This document shows, in pieces, positions 23,325 through 33,216 of a stretch of DNA of 64,000 nucleotides; positions within the stretch are counted from its first letter, which is position 1, and the number at the start of each line of letters is the position of its first letter. Source of the stretch: Blastococcus sp. TF02-8 (lineage in GTDB: Bacteria; Actinomycetota; Actinomycetes; Mycobacteriales; Geodermatophilaceae). The translations under genes were made by a program, and so were the position numbers. The DNA lies in contig NZ_QOHK01000001.1 in the NCBI RefSeq assembly GCF_003319175.1, forward strand, positions 186,001-250,000, in the 5' to 3' direction. Below the pieces are notes generated by a model, which was given only the letters and a program-made list of their open reading frames with translations, ran no database searches and was not told where the DNA came from.

Positions 23325-25237
23325 GGCGACTCCAACCTCGCGGGCGCGGTCGGTGCGGCGCCGACCGTCGCCTCGTATGCGCGGCGGGTGCGCTCCCCTC
23401 CCCCGGTGCCGACGTCGCGGGCGGCCGCGACCCGGTCGCGCGCGGCGGTCTGCGCGGCCAACAACGCCGCGCCGCGGCGCCCGGTGAGGCACCGGGTCAG
23501 ACGGGCGATCAGGGGCGGGGCGTTCTCCGCGAGCACCAGCGCCCGGCCGAGCGGCAACAGGCGGAGCTCCTCCGGGCGCAGCACCGCGGTGTCCTCGCCG
23601 TGCGTGGACCGCGACCAGCCGGCTCCCCGGTAGCTGTAGGAGGTGCGGCGCACGCGGGTCCGGCCGATCAGGTCGGACAGCTCACGGTAGAAGCCGCCGT
23701 CCTTGCCGCCGCCGAAGGCGATCACGACGTTGGTGAGGCCGAACAGGGCCCGGGCCTCGTCCTCGCCGTAGAGCAGCACCAGCTGCCGCCAGGTCTGGGC
23801 GGCGTAGACGTAGCTGACGCCCAGGGCCCGGTCGTTGGCCATGCGGGTGCGCAGCGTGGGCAGCGGCGCGGTGGAGGGCAGCTCGTCCAGGCAGGCCAGC
23901 AGCGGCGGGCACAGCCGGCCGGTCCGCGAGCCGGCGGCGAGTTGCAGGGCGGTGTCGAGCACGTGCTCGGCCAGCGCGGTCAGCAGCGGGGACGCCGAGG
24001 CGTAGGGATCGTCGCGGCCGAGCAGGTAGACGGTGCCGCCGGAAGCCAGCAACCCGGCGACCTCGGTGGCCGGTCGGCCGGGCCCAGGGGTGCACCGGCG
24101 GCGGATGTCGGCCTGGAAGAACAGGGCCAGCGCCTGCTGCACGGTCGTGGCGGTGTTCCCGGCGGTGCGCGGGTCGCCCTGCAGCGCGCCGTGCAGCAGC
24201 CCGTCCCACAACGGCGCGGCGTGCGGGTGGCCCCGCAGGATGTCGGCCGGTGCGGTCGCGGCCTGCGGATGGGCCGCCCACTCGAGGACCTGCTCGACCG
24301 TGCCACCGGTCAGCGCGGCGGCGTGGAAGTAGGCCTGCAAGACCTTGGCCGCCTCGAAGGCGTAGAAGCGGGCCGCTCCGTCGGAGATCCCCCCGGTGAC
24401 CGCGCCGGCGACGGTGCCGGCGGTGAACGCCTTGGCCCGTCGCTCGGCGACCATCGGATCTCCGCAACCGGCGACCGGGTCCCACAGCAACTCGGGCACT
24501 CCCGGGACCGAGCCGAACGGGTCGCACACGGCGACCGGGCGCCCGCCGTCGGCGCGGGCGTCCAGGGTGAGCAGCAGGTCCTCGGCCTTGGTCAGCGTCA
24601 CGAGGGCCGCGCCCGGCGCGTCCAGTAGCGCCGGAGCGAGCAGGTCCAGGGTCTTGCCCGAGCCCTGCGGGCCGTAGACGCCGGTGGTCCGGTCGAACGG
24701 CACCCACAGCTCTCTCCCGGCGGGGACGGCGCAGGCGCCCAGCTGCCAGCCCACGGCGTGCGGCTCCACAGACCACCGCTCGGCTGGACCAGCGCGAGCG
24801 GGCAGGTCGGGCCGGACCACGGCAGCGGCGCGACGCAGCCGGGAGCGGCCGAGTACCTGCTCGACCTGGCTGCGGTCGGCCATTCCGGTCGGCGCCCCGA
24901 GCACCCGCCGTCCGGCCCAGAGGGCAGCTCCGCTGGCGACGAGGAAGGCGACGAGCAGGACGGCGATGACGGCGTAGACGGCGGGAGTGCCGGGCAGCGC
25001 CGCCGCATGAGCCGCGTCGAGGCCGGTGTCCGGATCGCCGACCAGCAGGCCACCGACCGAGGCGGCCAGGGCGGCGCCGTCGGTCGGCCACACCCAGCCG
25101 CCGCCGGCGATCATGGCGGCCACTCCACGGCCCGCAGGAAGCAGCAGCGCGAGCACGGCCAGCCAGGCGAGCGCGGCTGCGGCCGGGACTTCCCAGCTCG
25201 CCGGGCCGACGTCAGCGCGGGAGCCGACGCTCGTCAT
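23321..25237 (-). CDS. Type IV coupling protein (TraD/TraG/VirD4 family)
   Basis: A 638-residue membrane ATPase that would connect the relaxase-DNA complex to the transfer channel. N-terminal membrane helices (ALAWLAVLALLLPAG and AVYAVIAVLLVAFLVAS) are followed by a TraG/VirD4 motor domain: Walker A GVYGPQGSGKT near residue 187, Walker B LLACLDELPS near 444, then YAAQTWRQL and a C-terminal conserved LPLGRALVL. It is long enough to be complete. It sits between the M23 peptidase and the DUF4913-like gene, as in other actinobacterial conjugation modules. Confidence 0.9.
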   Translation of the reverse strand: MTSVGSRADVGPASWEVPAAAALAWLAVLALLLPAGRGVAAMIAGGGWVWPTDGAALAASVGGLLVGDPDTGLDAAHAAALPGTPAVYAVIAVLLVAFLVASGAALWAGRRVLGAPTGMADRSQVEQVLGRSRLRRAAAVVRPDLPARAGPAERWSVEPHAVGWQLGACAVPAGRELWVPFDRTTGVYGPQGSGKTLDLLAPALLDAPGAALVTLTKAEDLLLTLDARADGGRPVAVCDPFGSVPGVPELLWDPVAGCGDPMVAERRAKAFTAGTVAGAVTGGISDGAARFYAFEAAKVLQAYFHAAALTGGTVEQVLEWAAHPQAATAPADILRGHPHAAPLWDGLLHGALQGDPRTAGNTATTVQQALALFFQADIRRRCTPGPGRPATEVAGLLASGGTVYLLGRDDPYASASPLLTALAEHVLDTALQLAAGSRTGRLCPPLLACLDELPSTAPLPTLRTRMANDRALGVSYVYAAQTWRQLVLLYGEDEARALFGLTNVVIAFGGGKDGGFYRELSDLIGRTRVRRTSYSYRGAGWSRSTHGEDTAVLRPEELRLLPLGRALVLAENAPPLIARLTRCLTGRRGAALLAAQTAARDRVAAARDVGTGGGERTRRAYEATVGAAPTAPARLESP

Positions 25238-25303
25238 CGCCGCCGTCCGAACGTCGTCCTTTGCATGGCTCCTCCTGTGGGGCGGAAAGGGGGCACGAGC
25301 AGG

Positions 25304-26458
25304 TCAGCCCGGGTCGGGCGCATTCAGGTCGACCCCGCGATCGGCCAGCCACGGAACCGGGTCGAGCGGGGCGCCGTCCTGGCGGACCTCGAAGTGCAGG
25401 TGGACACCGGTGCTGTTGCCGGTGGATCCCTGGAAGCCGACCAGCGTCCCGGCGTTGACGTGCTGGCCCGTGCTGACCGTGTAGGCCGAGAGGTGCCCGT
25501 AGCGGGTGCTCACCCCGCCGCCGTGGTCGAGCTCGACGAGGTTGCCGTAGCCGGCCAGCCCCAGGCCGCCGTCCCGATCGCAGTAGGAGCTGGTGCAGGC
25601 GGCTGTGATCACGGTGCCGGCGGCGGCCGCGTAGACGGGGCTGTCGCGGGGGCCGGCGATGTCCACGCCGGCGTGCAGGGTGCCCCAGCGCAGCCCGTAG
25701 CCGGAGGTGACCGGACCGGCGGCGGGACGGATCCAGGATCCGGCGGGCACCGGCAGGTTCGGGCAGACGCCGGACGCGGCGCCGGCGGGATTGGCCGCGG
25801 CCTCTTGGGCGACCGGCCACAGCATGCCGGCCAGCTCGCGGGCCAGCGGCCCCCAGCGGGCGTAGGCGGCGCCGGCGGCCGAGACCTGCACTGCCTGGGC
25901 CGCCTCGGTGAGCGGGATGGTCCGCCAGTTCGGCACCTCGACCAGCCGGTCGTAGAAGGCCGCAGCGGCGTAGACGGGGTCCATGAGCTGGGCGACGGTG
26001 CCCCAGCCGGCGATCCAGCGCTGCTGGAAGGTGTTGACGCTGTCGTGGTCGGAGCCCAGGCCGTCGTGCGCGTACTGCAGGCTGGTGGCGGTCACCGCGG
26101 CCTGCTCGGCGGTGAGCTCGGGGCTGCTGCCGTCGTTGGCCAGCATCCGGATCCGAGACTCCTGGTAGGCGGTGGCCAACGCCACGGTGGCCGCGTAGAT
26201 ATCCAGCCCCTGCGCCGCGGCGACGGCGACGATGGTCTGCGCGTGACCCATCTGGACGGCGTCCAGCTCGATACCGGCAACGGTGCCCCCGGTGCCGCCG
26301 ATCGAGCACGCCGAGGACGTCACCCGTTGCGAGTCCGACGCGGCCATGAGTCCGAGTGGGATCAGCAGCAGGGTGAGCGCGGCGAGCACCGGGAGCGTGA
26401 CGGGAGCGGCGGCCTTCCACAGCCACGCCCGCACCGCGCGCTCCGCCGTCCCGCTCAT
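25304..26458 (-). CDS. Conjugation-linked M23 peptidase with lysozyme-like region
   Basis: A 384-residue, VirB1-like cell-wall enzyme. An N-terminal membrane anchor (VTLPVLAALTLLLIPLGLMA) is followed by a transglycosylase-like segment (ALATAYQESRIRM, LGSDHDSVNTFQQRW; Glu and the VGLFQQR-like pattern). The C-terminal M23 metallopeptidase domain has its zinc motif in HAGVDIAGP, YGHLSAYTVSTGQHV and GVHLHFEVR. It would open peptidoglycan for the transfer apparatus. Its ATG overlaps the ATPase stop (ATGA). Confidence 0.87.
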   Translation of the reverse strand: MSGTAERAVRAWLWKAAAPVTLPVLAALTLLLIPLGLMAASDSQRVTSSACSIGGTGGTVAGIELDAVQMGHAQTIVAVAAAQGLDIYAATVALATAYQESRIRMLANDGSSPELTAEQAAVTATSLQYAHDGLGSDHDSVNTFQQRWIAGWGTVAQLMDPVYAAAAFYDRLVEVPNWRTIPLTEAAQAVQVSAAGAAYARWGPLARELAGMLWPVAQEAAANPAGAASGVCPNLPVPAGSWIRPAAGPVTSGYGLRWGTLHAGVDIAGPRDSPVYAAAAGTVITAACTSSYCDRDGGLGLAGYGNLVELDHGGGVSTRYGHLSAYTVSTGQHVNAGTLVGFQGSTGNSTGVHLHFEVRQDGAPLDPVPWLADRGVDLNAPDPG

Positions 26459-27966
26459 CGCGGGCCGCCGGCGGTGAGGGCCTCATTGGTGTAGGTCAGC
26501 CGCAGCTCGGGCTCGGTCAGGACGGTCTGCACCTTGAACGCCCGGTTCCCGACCAGCCACAGGGCGCGGCCCTTGCCCGCGACCGCCCAGCCGGTGACCA
26601 CCCGCTGGGCGATCGGGGCCAGGCCGAGCAGGCTGCCGAGCTCGTCGCCGACGGCCTGGTCCTGGCCGTGCAGCACCTTGACGTCGCACAGGTGCAGCAG
26701 GTCGCGGGCGATGGCGACCGCCTGCGAGGTCGCGTCCCCGGCGGTGAGCATGTCGGAGGGCTTGTGCGCCAACAGGATCTGCACGTCCGCGTCGCGGCGG
26801 GACAGCCGCAGGTTGGCGTCCAGGCTCTTCATCGCCTCAGCGCCCAGGCGCATCTGCCGCCACGTCTCGTCGCGGATGACGATGCGCAGGTCACCGGGCT
26901 CGGCGATCTCGCGCATCGCCTGGCCCCACGAGTTGAGACAGGTCAGCGCGATGCCGACGGCCTGGTCGCCGAGCGGCTCGAGCCGGGACAGGGACAACGA
27001 CTGGATCGGGGCGCGCCAGTCGACCGCGATGGTGGTGTGATCGTCGAACAGCCCGGCCAGGGACCCCTTCACCAGGGCGCCGACGGCGTCGCGGAGGGTG
27101 CGGGTGGCGTCGAGGAAGTGCCGCCGGTCGGCGTAGCGGCAGCCGGCAACGAGCTCGTCGGGAGGCTCGTCCAGCGTCCGCCACAGCTGCGGGATGGTGG
27201 GCTCGGTCAGCCGGGTGGCGCCCGAGCGGTAGCCGGTGAGCAGCCGCAGCGACTCACCGACCGCGGTCTCCTCCACGGGACCGAACGGCACCGCCTGCGA
27301 GCCGACCAGGCCGCGCAGCAGCACCAGCCAGCGGGCGAACAGGAGCGCCTCGCGGCGGCGGGCCTCGGCGGCGTCGATTCGGTCCCACCCATGCCCGAGC
27401 GGACCGAAGGCGAGTGGGTTCACCCGGGTCGGCAGGCCGTGGCCGACGACGAATGGCTCCACGCCGAGCGCCCTGCAGAGGGGCTCGTACTCGTCCTTGG
27501 TGTCCCCGAGGACGAGGGTGCGGTAGCCGTAGCCGAGCATCCGCAGCGCGAAGGCCTTGACCGTGGCGGACTTGCCGCGGCCGGGCTTGCCGAAGACGAC
27601 GACGTTCGGGTTGGTGACCGGGATGTCGTCGTCAGTGACCCAGCCGACCGGGTCGCAGTAGAACGCCCCGCCCGACAGCAGGTCGAGGCCCATCTGCGCG
27701 CCGGTGGGCGGCAGGCCGGAGGTGGCGATCAGCGGCCACACCACCGGCGTCTGCTCCGAGGTCATCCGCCACACCGACAGCGGCGGCAGTGCGGCCGCCC
27801 AGCCTCGGCCGCGGCCGCGGGGGCCGCGGCGAGGAACCAGCACGGGAAAGGGCCCACGTTCCCGTGCCGCCGTCTCCACCGCGGGGACCGCGGGCAGCCG
27901 GTGACCGAAGTCGTCGAGCAGAACGGCGACGTCCCGGCCACGGCGGAAGGGACGGCGGCGGCTCAC
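26455..27966 (-). CDS. VirB4/TraC-like conjugation ATPase
   Basis: A 503-residue ATPase. Walker A is VFGKPGRGKSATVKAF near residue 125, Walker B is LRIVIRDETW, and QILLAHKPSDM is a typical sensor region. The N-terminus is short and basic compared with classical VirB4, as usual for actinobacterial versions. The GTG at 27966 overlaps the stop of the SCO6880-like gene, so the long upstream open frame is not coding. It would energise assembly of the transfer channel at the membrane. Confidence 0.87.
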   Translation of the reverse strand: MSRRRPFRRGRDVAVLLDDFGHRLPAVPAVETAARERGPFPVLVPRRGPRGRGRGWAAALPPLSVWRMTSEQTPVVWPLIATSGLPPTGAQMGLDLLSGGAFYCDPVGWVTDDDIPVTNPNVVVFGKPGRGKSATVKAFALRMLGYGYRTLVLGDTKDEYEPLCRALGVEPFVVGHGLPTRVNPLAFGPLGHGWDRIDAAEARRREALLFARWLVLLRGLVGSQAVPFGPVEETAVGESLRLLTGYRSGATRLTEPTIPQLWRTLDEPPDELVAGCRYADRRHFLDATRTLRDAVGALVKGSLAGLFDDHTTIAVDWRAPIQSLSLSRLEPLGDQAVGIALTCLNSWGQAMREIAEPGDLRIVIRDETWRQMRLGAEAMKSLDANLRLSRRDADVQILLAHKPSDMLTAGDATSQAVAIARDLLHLCDVKVLHGQDQAVGDELGSLLGLAPIAQRVVTGWAVAGKGRALWLVGNRAFKVQTVLTEPELRLTYTNEALTAGGPR

Positions 27967-29477
27967 CTTCGGCCCCTGCGGTCGGGCAGCCCAACACCGA
28001 GGGGAATCGCGGCGGCGGCGAACGCGGAATCCTGCGCCAGGTCCAACCGCAGCGGCACGAAGCCGGCGGCCCGGACCGACGCCGACAGCCGCCGGCCGTG
28101 CTCCACCACCGGCCACGTCGCCGGCACGGTGACGCAGGCCGCAGCGGAGACGCGCACCAGTGCGCGGCCCGCGGTGAGTTTCTCCTCGGCGGCGCCGACC
28201 CGCTCGGTGTCCCGCCGTTGCCGAGCCCGCTGCCGGAAACCCATCCGGACGCGCATCTCGTTGCCGGTGGTGGCGCTCATCTGCTCGCGACTGACCAGCC
28301 GGGTCGCCCGAATCAGCGGCAGCGGGTCGAGGAACACGGTCAGGCATCGCCGCTCCCCAGCCACCGTCGGCACGAGCACCGGGGACAGCGCACCGAGCAC
28401 CGCACCGGAGTCGGGCAGCAGGATCGTGTCGGTCACCGACGCCCACGCGTCGTGCACGTAGTGCCGCACCTCGGCGCGCGCCACCGTCGGGCCGGCGGCG
28501 GCCATCGGCACCCCGGTGGCCAACTGCTGGCCCGAGGCGACCGCTAGATCGGCGGCGACCAGCTCCCCGCGGTCACCCGGGGCGAAGCTGGTGCGCACCG
28601 CGGCGGCCAACTGTGCGGAGTCGAGCCAGGACACCATCGTGCAGCCGACCGGTCCACGCAGCGCGGCCTCGACCTCGGCCATCACCGAGTGCAAGACCCG
28701 AGCCCGGCCGTCCACGCCCCCGCCGGACTCCCTCGCCGCCCGGGCGATCCGTCCCTCACCGACGACGAGGGTCAGGAAGGCCTCGGTGCGCACCGCGGCC
28801 GGCGTCAGCGTCGCGCCCAGCAGCGCATTGACCCGCGCGGCGATCGTCGGCGCGTCGGGGTGGGCGTGCGCGCGCTCCCAGGCGGCGCGCTCCGCGCCGT
28901 CGTCGGGCACGGTGCGCACCTGCAGCACGAGGACGTCGACCAGCTCGGTGCGGGCCGCGAGCTCGCACAACTCGGCCAGCCCGGCGCCCATCCGGTCCCG
29001 CTCACCCACCTCGGCGAGCCCGATGCCGGGATGGGCAATCGACGCCACCGCCGCCCATGTGCGCGCCGCGCAGTTCTGCACGATCACCGGCCGGGTGAAC
29101 AGTTGCCCGAAGGGCGGCCCGTCGTGAGTGCGGATGCCGGCGAGCACCCCCGGCAGGTCAGCCTCGGACAGGTCGTCGGCCGTTCCCGCTCCGGCTCGTG
29201 AGCCGAACACCGTCCAGCGCATCGCTCCCCCGATCGCGTGCAGACAGAGGTCGCCGCACCAGCGGCCGGCGGCACGTCCCCGGATGGGCGCCAGCAGCAC
29301 GGCGGCCAGCAGCGCCCACACCGGCAGCCAGCCGACGAACAGTCCCCAGGCCTGACCATTCAGGGCGAGCAGCGCCGGGACCCCGGCGAGCGTCAGCAGG
29401 GCCAACTGAGTGCCGGTCATCCCGAGGAACCAGCCGGAGACGTCCTTGGCGTACTCGTCGTAGCGGTGCGCGCTCAT
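27963..29477 (-). CDS. SCO6880-family conjugation membrane protein
   Basis: A 504-residue protein of the SCO6880/PrgI-containing type that precedes the VirB4-like ATPase in actinobacterial transfer loci. Near the N-terminus, GWFLGMTGTQLALLTLAGVP and VGWLPVWALLAAVLLAPI form two membrane helices. The rest is a cytosolic domain resembling the N-terminal part of VirB4, which may explain the short downstream ATPase. The start overlaps the preceding stop (ATGA). Confidence 0.82.
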   Translation of the reverse strand: MSAHRYDEYAKDVSGWFLGMTGTQLALLTLAGVPALLALNGQAWGLFVGWLPVWALLAAVLLAPIRGRAAGRWCGDLCLHAIGGAMRWTVFGSRAGAGTADDLSEADLPGVLAGIRTHDGPPFGQLFTRPVIVQNCAARTWAAVASIAHPGIGLAEVGERDRMGAGLAELCELAARTELVDVLVLQVRTVPDDGAERAAWERAHAHPDAPTIAARVNALLGATLTPAAVRTEAFLTLVVGEGRIARAARESGGGVDGRARVLHSVMAEVEAALRGPVGCTMVSWLDSAQLAAAVRTSFAPGDRGELVAADLAVASGQQLATGVPMAAAGPTVARAEVRHYVHDAWASVTDTILLPDSGAVLGALSPVLVPTVAGERRCLTVFLDPLPLIRATRLVSREQMSATTGNEMRVRMGFRQRARQRRDTERVGAAEEKLTAGRALVRVSAAACVTVPATWPVVEHGRRLSASVRAAGFVPLRLDLAQDSAFAAAAIPLGVGLPDRRGRR

Positions 29478-31102
29478 GCAGCACCGTCGTCGGCAGGCGA
29501 ACCGGCCCGCCCCTGCGGAGCGGAGGAGTTGGATTGCGGAGACCCGCCCCGTGCGGCGCCGTTGGCCCGCTCAGCGGGCCAGCCCACAGTTGCTGTGTCG
29601 TCGACGACGGACGACCACAGCGGATCAGGCGTCAGAGCGTCTGGGGCGTCCCCGAGAAGACGCGGCGACCCGCTGTCCTGTCGCGAGAGCCACCTTGCGC
29701 GAGCGTGTCCGTTTTCTGCGGCGGGGGCCCGGCCCCGAACCGACTGCCCGTAGTAGGGGGCGGTGTGTCCGATACCGGCTCCGGACAGCACGTCGGCGGC
29801 CGATGCAGTCACCCCAGCGGCCAGCCGGCCGGCCGTGGAGGTCCCGGTTGTCAGCGCGCGCAGCGCGCCCGCGAAGCGCCCGCTGGTCGCGGCGTCGGCC
29901 GTCGACTCGCCCTGCGCACGGTCCCCGGCCAGCTGTGCCGCGGCGCCCGAGGCCGCCACCCCACCCGAGGCGGCAACAGCGGCGGCTCCGGCAGCGCGAC
30001 CGCCTCCGCCGCCGAACTCGCTCAGGGCGCCCATGACTCCGCCGGAAGCGGCCAGGGAGGAACGCAGAGCTGCGCCGCTGGAGGTACCTGGGTCCACGAA
30101 GGCCAGCAGCCGGAAAAGCGCCAGCGGGCAGATCGCACCGAGCAGAATCAGCAGGCAGCCGACCACGGCCATGCCGACCGCAGCCTCAGTGCTCGTCTCC
30201 TCGGCTCCGGTCACGATGCCCTCGGTGATGGTGACGCCGACACCCAGAACAAGGACGGCGACCGGCGAAACCAGCAGTGCGGCGAGGAACCAGCGCAGGC
30301 TGCGCCAGAACCAGGCGCTCGAGGACTGTGCCAGCAGGCCGCCGGCTGAGATGGCCGAGGTTGCCGCCAGCACGATCAGCGCGGCCTCGCGGACCAGCAT
30401 CAGCATCAGGTAGCCGACGCTGGCCGGCACGAGGAGGAAGATGGAGCTGACTCCGAGAACCGTGGCGACCGTCCCGTCGACCACGTCGCGTCCCACGCTG
30501 ATCGACGGGTCGAAGGCGGCCAGGGTGTCGATGTCGAGCAGGCTGCGCAGCAAGGCGGTGGTCAGCCCGGAGACGCCGGTCACCAACAGCGCCGCGACGC
30601 CCACGTAGCTGACCCAGACCAGCCCGAACTGCGCCAGGCCGACGAGTAGCCGGCCGAGGGTCTGCCCGTCCCGGCGCATCGCTGCGACACCGAGCTGGAC
30701 CATGGCCATCATCGCCGCGACCGTGGCGCCGATGCCGAAGGTCACCGGATAGACCCCGACCAGCGGGCCGCCGGCAGACAGGTCCGGGGTGGCCAGGGCG
30801 TCGATCACCGAGAAGGCCAGGCCCAGCAGCCACAGCCCGGCCTCCCACAGCGACAACATGGCGCTGATCCACACGTCTGCCACCACGGCCCCCGCCGCCT
30901 CGCCGATGACGCAGAACGGGTTGGTCGGCAGACACGGCAGCGAGCCGTCCTCCGCGGCCGGAGCCGCGGGGAACGCCAGCACCGCCGTGTCGGCCACGGC
31001 CGGAGCGGCGCTTGCCAGCCAACCCACCCCCACCAGCACCAGGACGACCAGAGCTCTCGAGCGGGCCGATCGAATCCGCCGTCGCGGCTGCGGCCTAGAC
31101 AT
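29474..31102 (-). CDS. TrbL/VirB6-like multi-pass channel protein
   Basis: A 542-residue protein. A signal peptide (ALVVLVLVGVGWLASAAPAVA) is followed by at least six membrane helices between about residues 60 and 330, and then a long Ala/Gly-rich cytosolic tail. The size and layout match TrbL/VirB6-like inner-membrane channel proteins. The ATG at 31102 is preferred over one 25 codons upstream, because it fits the overlap with the previous gene and starts just before the signal peptide. Confidence 0.8.
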   Translation of the reverse strand: MSRPQPRRRIRSARSRALVVLVLVGVGWLASAAPAVADTAVLAFPAAPAAEDGSLPCLPTNPFCVIGEAAGAVVADVWISAMLSLWEAGLWLLGLAFSVIDALATPDLSAGGPLVGVYPVTFGIGATVAAMMAMVQLGVAAMRRDGQTLGRLLVGLAQFGLVWVSYVGVAALLVTGVSGLTTALLRSLLDIDTLAAFDPSISVGRDVVDGTVATVLGVSSIFLLVPASVGYLMLMLVREAALIVLAATSAISAGGLLAQSSSAWFWRSLRWFLAALLVSPVAVLVLGVGVTITEGIVTGAEETSTEAAVGMAVVGCLLILLGAICPLALFRLLAFVDPGTSSGAALRSSLAASGGVMGALSEFGGGGGRAAGAAAVAASGGVAASGAAAQLAGDRAQGESTADAATSGRFAGALRALTTGTSTAGRLAAGVTASAADVLSGAGIGHTAPYYGQSVRGRAPAAENGHARARWLSRQDSGSPRLLGDAPDALTPDPLWSSVVDDTATVGWPAERANGAARGGSPQSNSSAPQGRAGSPADDGAA

Positions 31103-31904
31103 GGCGCAGATCCCGCCAACCAGCTGCGATCGCGGCGTCGGTACCCGGCCAGACCGACGGCGCCGGCGCCGGCTCAAGCCCGGCGCCGATCACCCACCGA
31201 TCCCCCGCCCACGCCATGCGCTGGCAATCGGCGATCGCGATCCGCGAGGTCTGCTCCACGGTGACGGTGAACTCGAGGTTCACGCACACCACCGCGAACT
31301 CCGGGCCCACCGTTCCCTTGATCAGCCCCATCACTGGGCGGACGACGATGGCCAGCTGCGGCGAACCGGCGCCGGGCAACCCAGCCGCCGACAACAGGCT
31401 CGCCATGCCAGCCACCCCGGACCACGTCTGCGGGGTGGGGCCGCCCGGTGCGGCCCACTCCGTGATGACACGCCGCACGCCGTCCATCGAGCCGGTCTGC
31501 ATCGCCGTCACGTCGATCGCAGCCAGCTGCGCCAGGGCACCCTCGGCAGTGCGGGGAAAGCCGGTGGGCACGTCAGCCGGGCCGCCGGCCGTTGCGCGCG
31601 GCAACTCGAGCACAGCCGCGGCCAGCCTCGACACCGGACCTGGCAGGGCGTCGTCGGGATGGGCGGTCGGCATCGGCGTCGCGGCCAGGGCATCTCGGGA
31701 CGACGTATCCGTGAAGAGCCCATCTCGCTGTCGCGCAGCGTCCGCTGAACCCGGCTCCTCCTCGCTCAGCACCCCGACGACCGCGAGAACCACGCCGGCC
31801 AACACCGCCAGCGCCACGAGGGCCGCGACCACGACCAGCGTGAGAAGTCGACCAGATCCCCACTCCGGGATAGCGCTTCCCCGGACGTCCCGGCGGCGGT
31901 GCAT
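31095..31904 (-). CDS. Membrane-anchored conjugation protein, unknown
   Basis: A 269-residue protein with a short cytosolic start, one membrane helix (LLTLVVVAALVALAVLAGVV) and a large extracellular domain. This topology is that of VirB8/TcpC-like scaffold proteins, but no motif confirms it. The ATG overlaps the 127-aa gene's stop (ATGA). The open frame upstream of 31904 is Arg/His-rich shadow and not coding. Confidence 0.7.
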   Translation of the reverse strand: MHRRRDVRGSAIPEWGSGRLLTLVVVAALVALAVLAGVVLAVVGVLSEEEPGSADAARQRDGLFTDTSSRDALAATPMPTAHPDDALPGPVSRLAAAVLELPRATAGGPADVPTGFPRTAEGALAQLAAIDVTAMQTGSMDGVRRVITEWAAPGGPTPQTWSGVAGMASLLSAAGLPGAGSPQLAIVVRPVMGLIKGTVGPEFAVVCVNLEFTVTVEQTSRIAIADCQRMAWAGDRWVIGAGLEPAPAPSVWPGTDAAIAAGWRDLRHV

Positions 31905-32287
31905 CACGTGCACCCGCTGCCGGTGATCGAGTCCAGGATGACGAGGATGACCGTGTAGGCGATGGCCACCATCACCACCACCGCGACCCCCATGGCCCCG
32001 TACCGGGAGGCATGCGGATGGGAGAAGATCCGCCCGACGAGGATCGACCCGAGGGACACGACCGCGCCGATGCCGATCAGCGCCAGCACGCCCCACTTCA
32101 CCCAGGCGGTCACGTCGTCGGCGAAGCCCTGCATTCCGGGCGGTGCGGCAGGGCAGACCGCCACGCTGATCTCGGCCGGCGTCGCAGTTGCCGGCCCGGC
32201 ACCCAGCAGGAGGAACCCGGCAAGAACGAACCCGACGGTCGAAGCTGCCCGTACAGCCCCGGCGGCGCTCCTGCGTCCGGTGGTCAC
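31904..32287 (-). CDS. Small VirB2/TrbC-like membrane protein
   Basis: A 127-residue protein with a signal peptide (VGFVLAGFLLLGAGPATA), one Cys after cleavage and two membrane helices (WGVLALIGIGAVVSLGSILV, VAVVVMVAIAYTVILVILDS). The size and two-helix layout fit a VirB2-like pilin or a channel subunit. No strong motif is available. The GTG overlaps the ParA-like stop. Confidence 0.65.
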   Translation of the reverse strand: MTTGRRSAAGAVRAASTVGFVLAGFLLLGAGPATATPAEISVAVCPAAPPGMQGFADDVTAWVKWGVLALIGIGAVVSLGSILVGRIFSHPHASRYGAMGVAVVVMVAIAYTVILVILDSITGSGCT

Positions 32288-33216
32288 GGGGTCTCCCGCG
32301 CCGGGGCCAGGAGCGCGGCCAACGACCGGCCGGCGGCCGCCACTGGCTTCGGGAGCCGGTCGCCGGTCAGCCCGGCGATCTGCAGTCGCCGGTCGATCGG
32401 CACGGGAACCACCTGTCCCCGCGACCGCAATTCACCAAGCCGCGGACCGCAGCTGGCCTCCACGAGCCGGGGCCAGCGAGCGGGACCCACCGCGGCGACC
32501 GCCGCTTCGCCGTCGAAGGCGGCCAGCATCCGCTCGGTCTGCCGGACCGCCGACACCGTCGCCCGGGTGACGACGACGACCCTCGCGCCGCGGACGACCG
32601 AACCGGGTGGGTCGAGCAGCGCGCAGGTGAGCGACCAGCCGGCATCGACCACCCTCAGGGGTTCCGCGTCGTCGGTCTCGGGTGGCGGCGGAAGACCCCC
32701 GTCGGCCGGATGCCGAGTGAGGCGGACGATGTCGAGTCGACCGCGGCGACCGCGGCGCCAGACGCCGTCACCGCCCATCTCGATGGCGGGGGCCGCCGCG
32801 AGCCCCGACCGGACCGGATCGGCGTAGTCGACCAACTGCGCCCGCCGGGTTTCCGCCAGCCCTTCGGCAAGTGCCAACGCAACTATGGAAGCGCCGGCGC
32901 CGGCGTGAGCGGCCACGACAAGGACGACAGGGGCAGCGACGTCACATGCCGCCCAGGGGACGGAATCGGCTTCCGGCCCGGAGGCAGTGGCGGGAACCGC
33001 AGCACGCGACGCCTGGTCTCTCCAGAGGACGCCGAGATCGTCGACGTCGTCGAAGATCCCCGCGCGGATCGCGATCACGGCCGCGCGCATTGCGCCGACT
33101 GTCATCGGGCGTGCCTGACGGGAAGTCAGGGGGTTCGCGGTCGCCACCGATCCGGACGGCGGCGCGTCACTGCTCATCCGACCGCGCCGCGGTCGCCCAG
33201 GTCGGGCTGGGGTCTG
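32284..33216 (-). CDS. Degenerate ParA/MinD-like ATPase at head of conjugation operon
   Basis: About 310 residues. The core VVLVVAAHAGAGASIVALAL is in the place of the deviant Walker A of ParA/MinD (KGGxGKT/S), but the signature lysines are absent. LRVVDAGWSLTCALLD and ARVVVVTRATVSAVRQTERM follow the ParA pattern. Nucleotide binding may be lost or altered. The start is uncertain: an ATG at 33216 or one at 33177 both precede the core. It is the first gene of the operon. Confidence 0.62.
   Translation of the reverse strand, partial: QTPARPGRPRRGRMSSDAPPSGSVATANPLTSRQARPMTVGAMRAAVIAIRAGIFDDVDDLGVLWRDQASRAAVPATASGPEADSVPWAACDVAAPVVLVVAAHAGAGASIVALALAEGLAETRRAQLVDYADPVRSGLAAAPAIEMGGDGVWRRGRRGRLDIVRLTRHPADGGLPPPPETDDAEPLRVVDAGWSLTCALLDPPGSVVRGARVVVVTRATVSAVRQTERMLAAFDGEAAVAAVGPARWPRLVEASCGPRLGELRSRGQVVPVPIDRRLQIAGLTGDRLPKPVAAAGRSLAALLAPARETP

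Noticed and set aside
24758-26494. 578-residue plus-strand frame opposite the coupling protein and M23 genes
   Set aside because: Low-complexity Gly/Ala/Arg sequence and no ribosome site; the minus-strand proteins have clear motifs.
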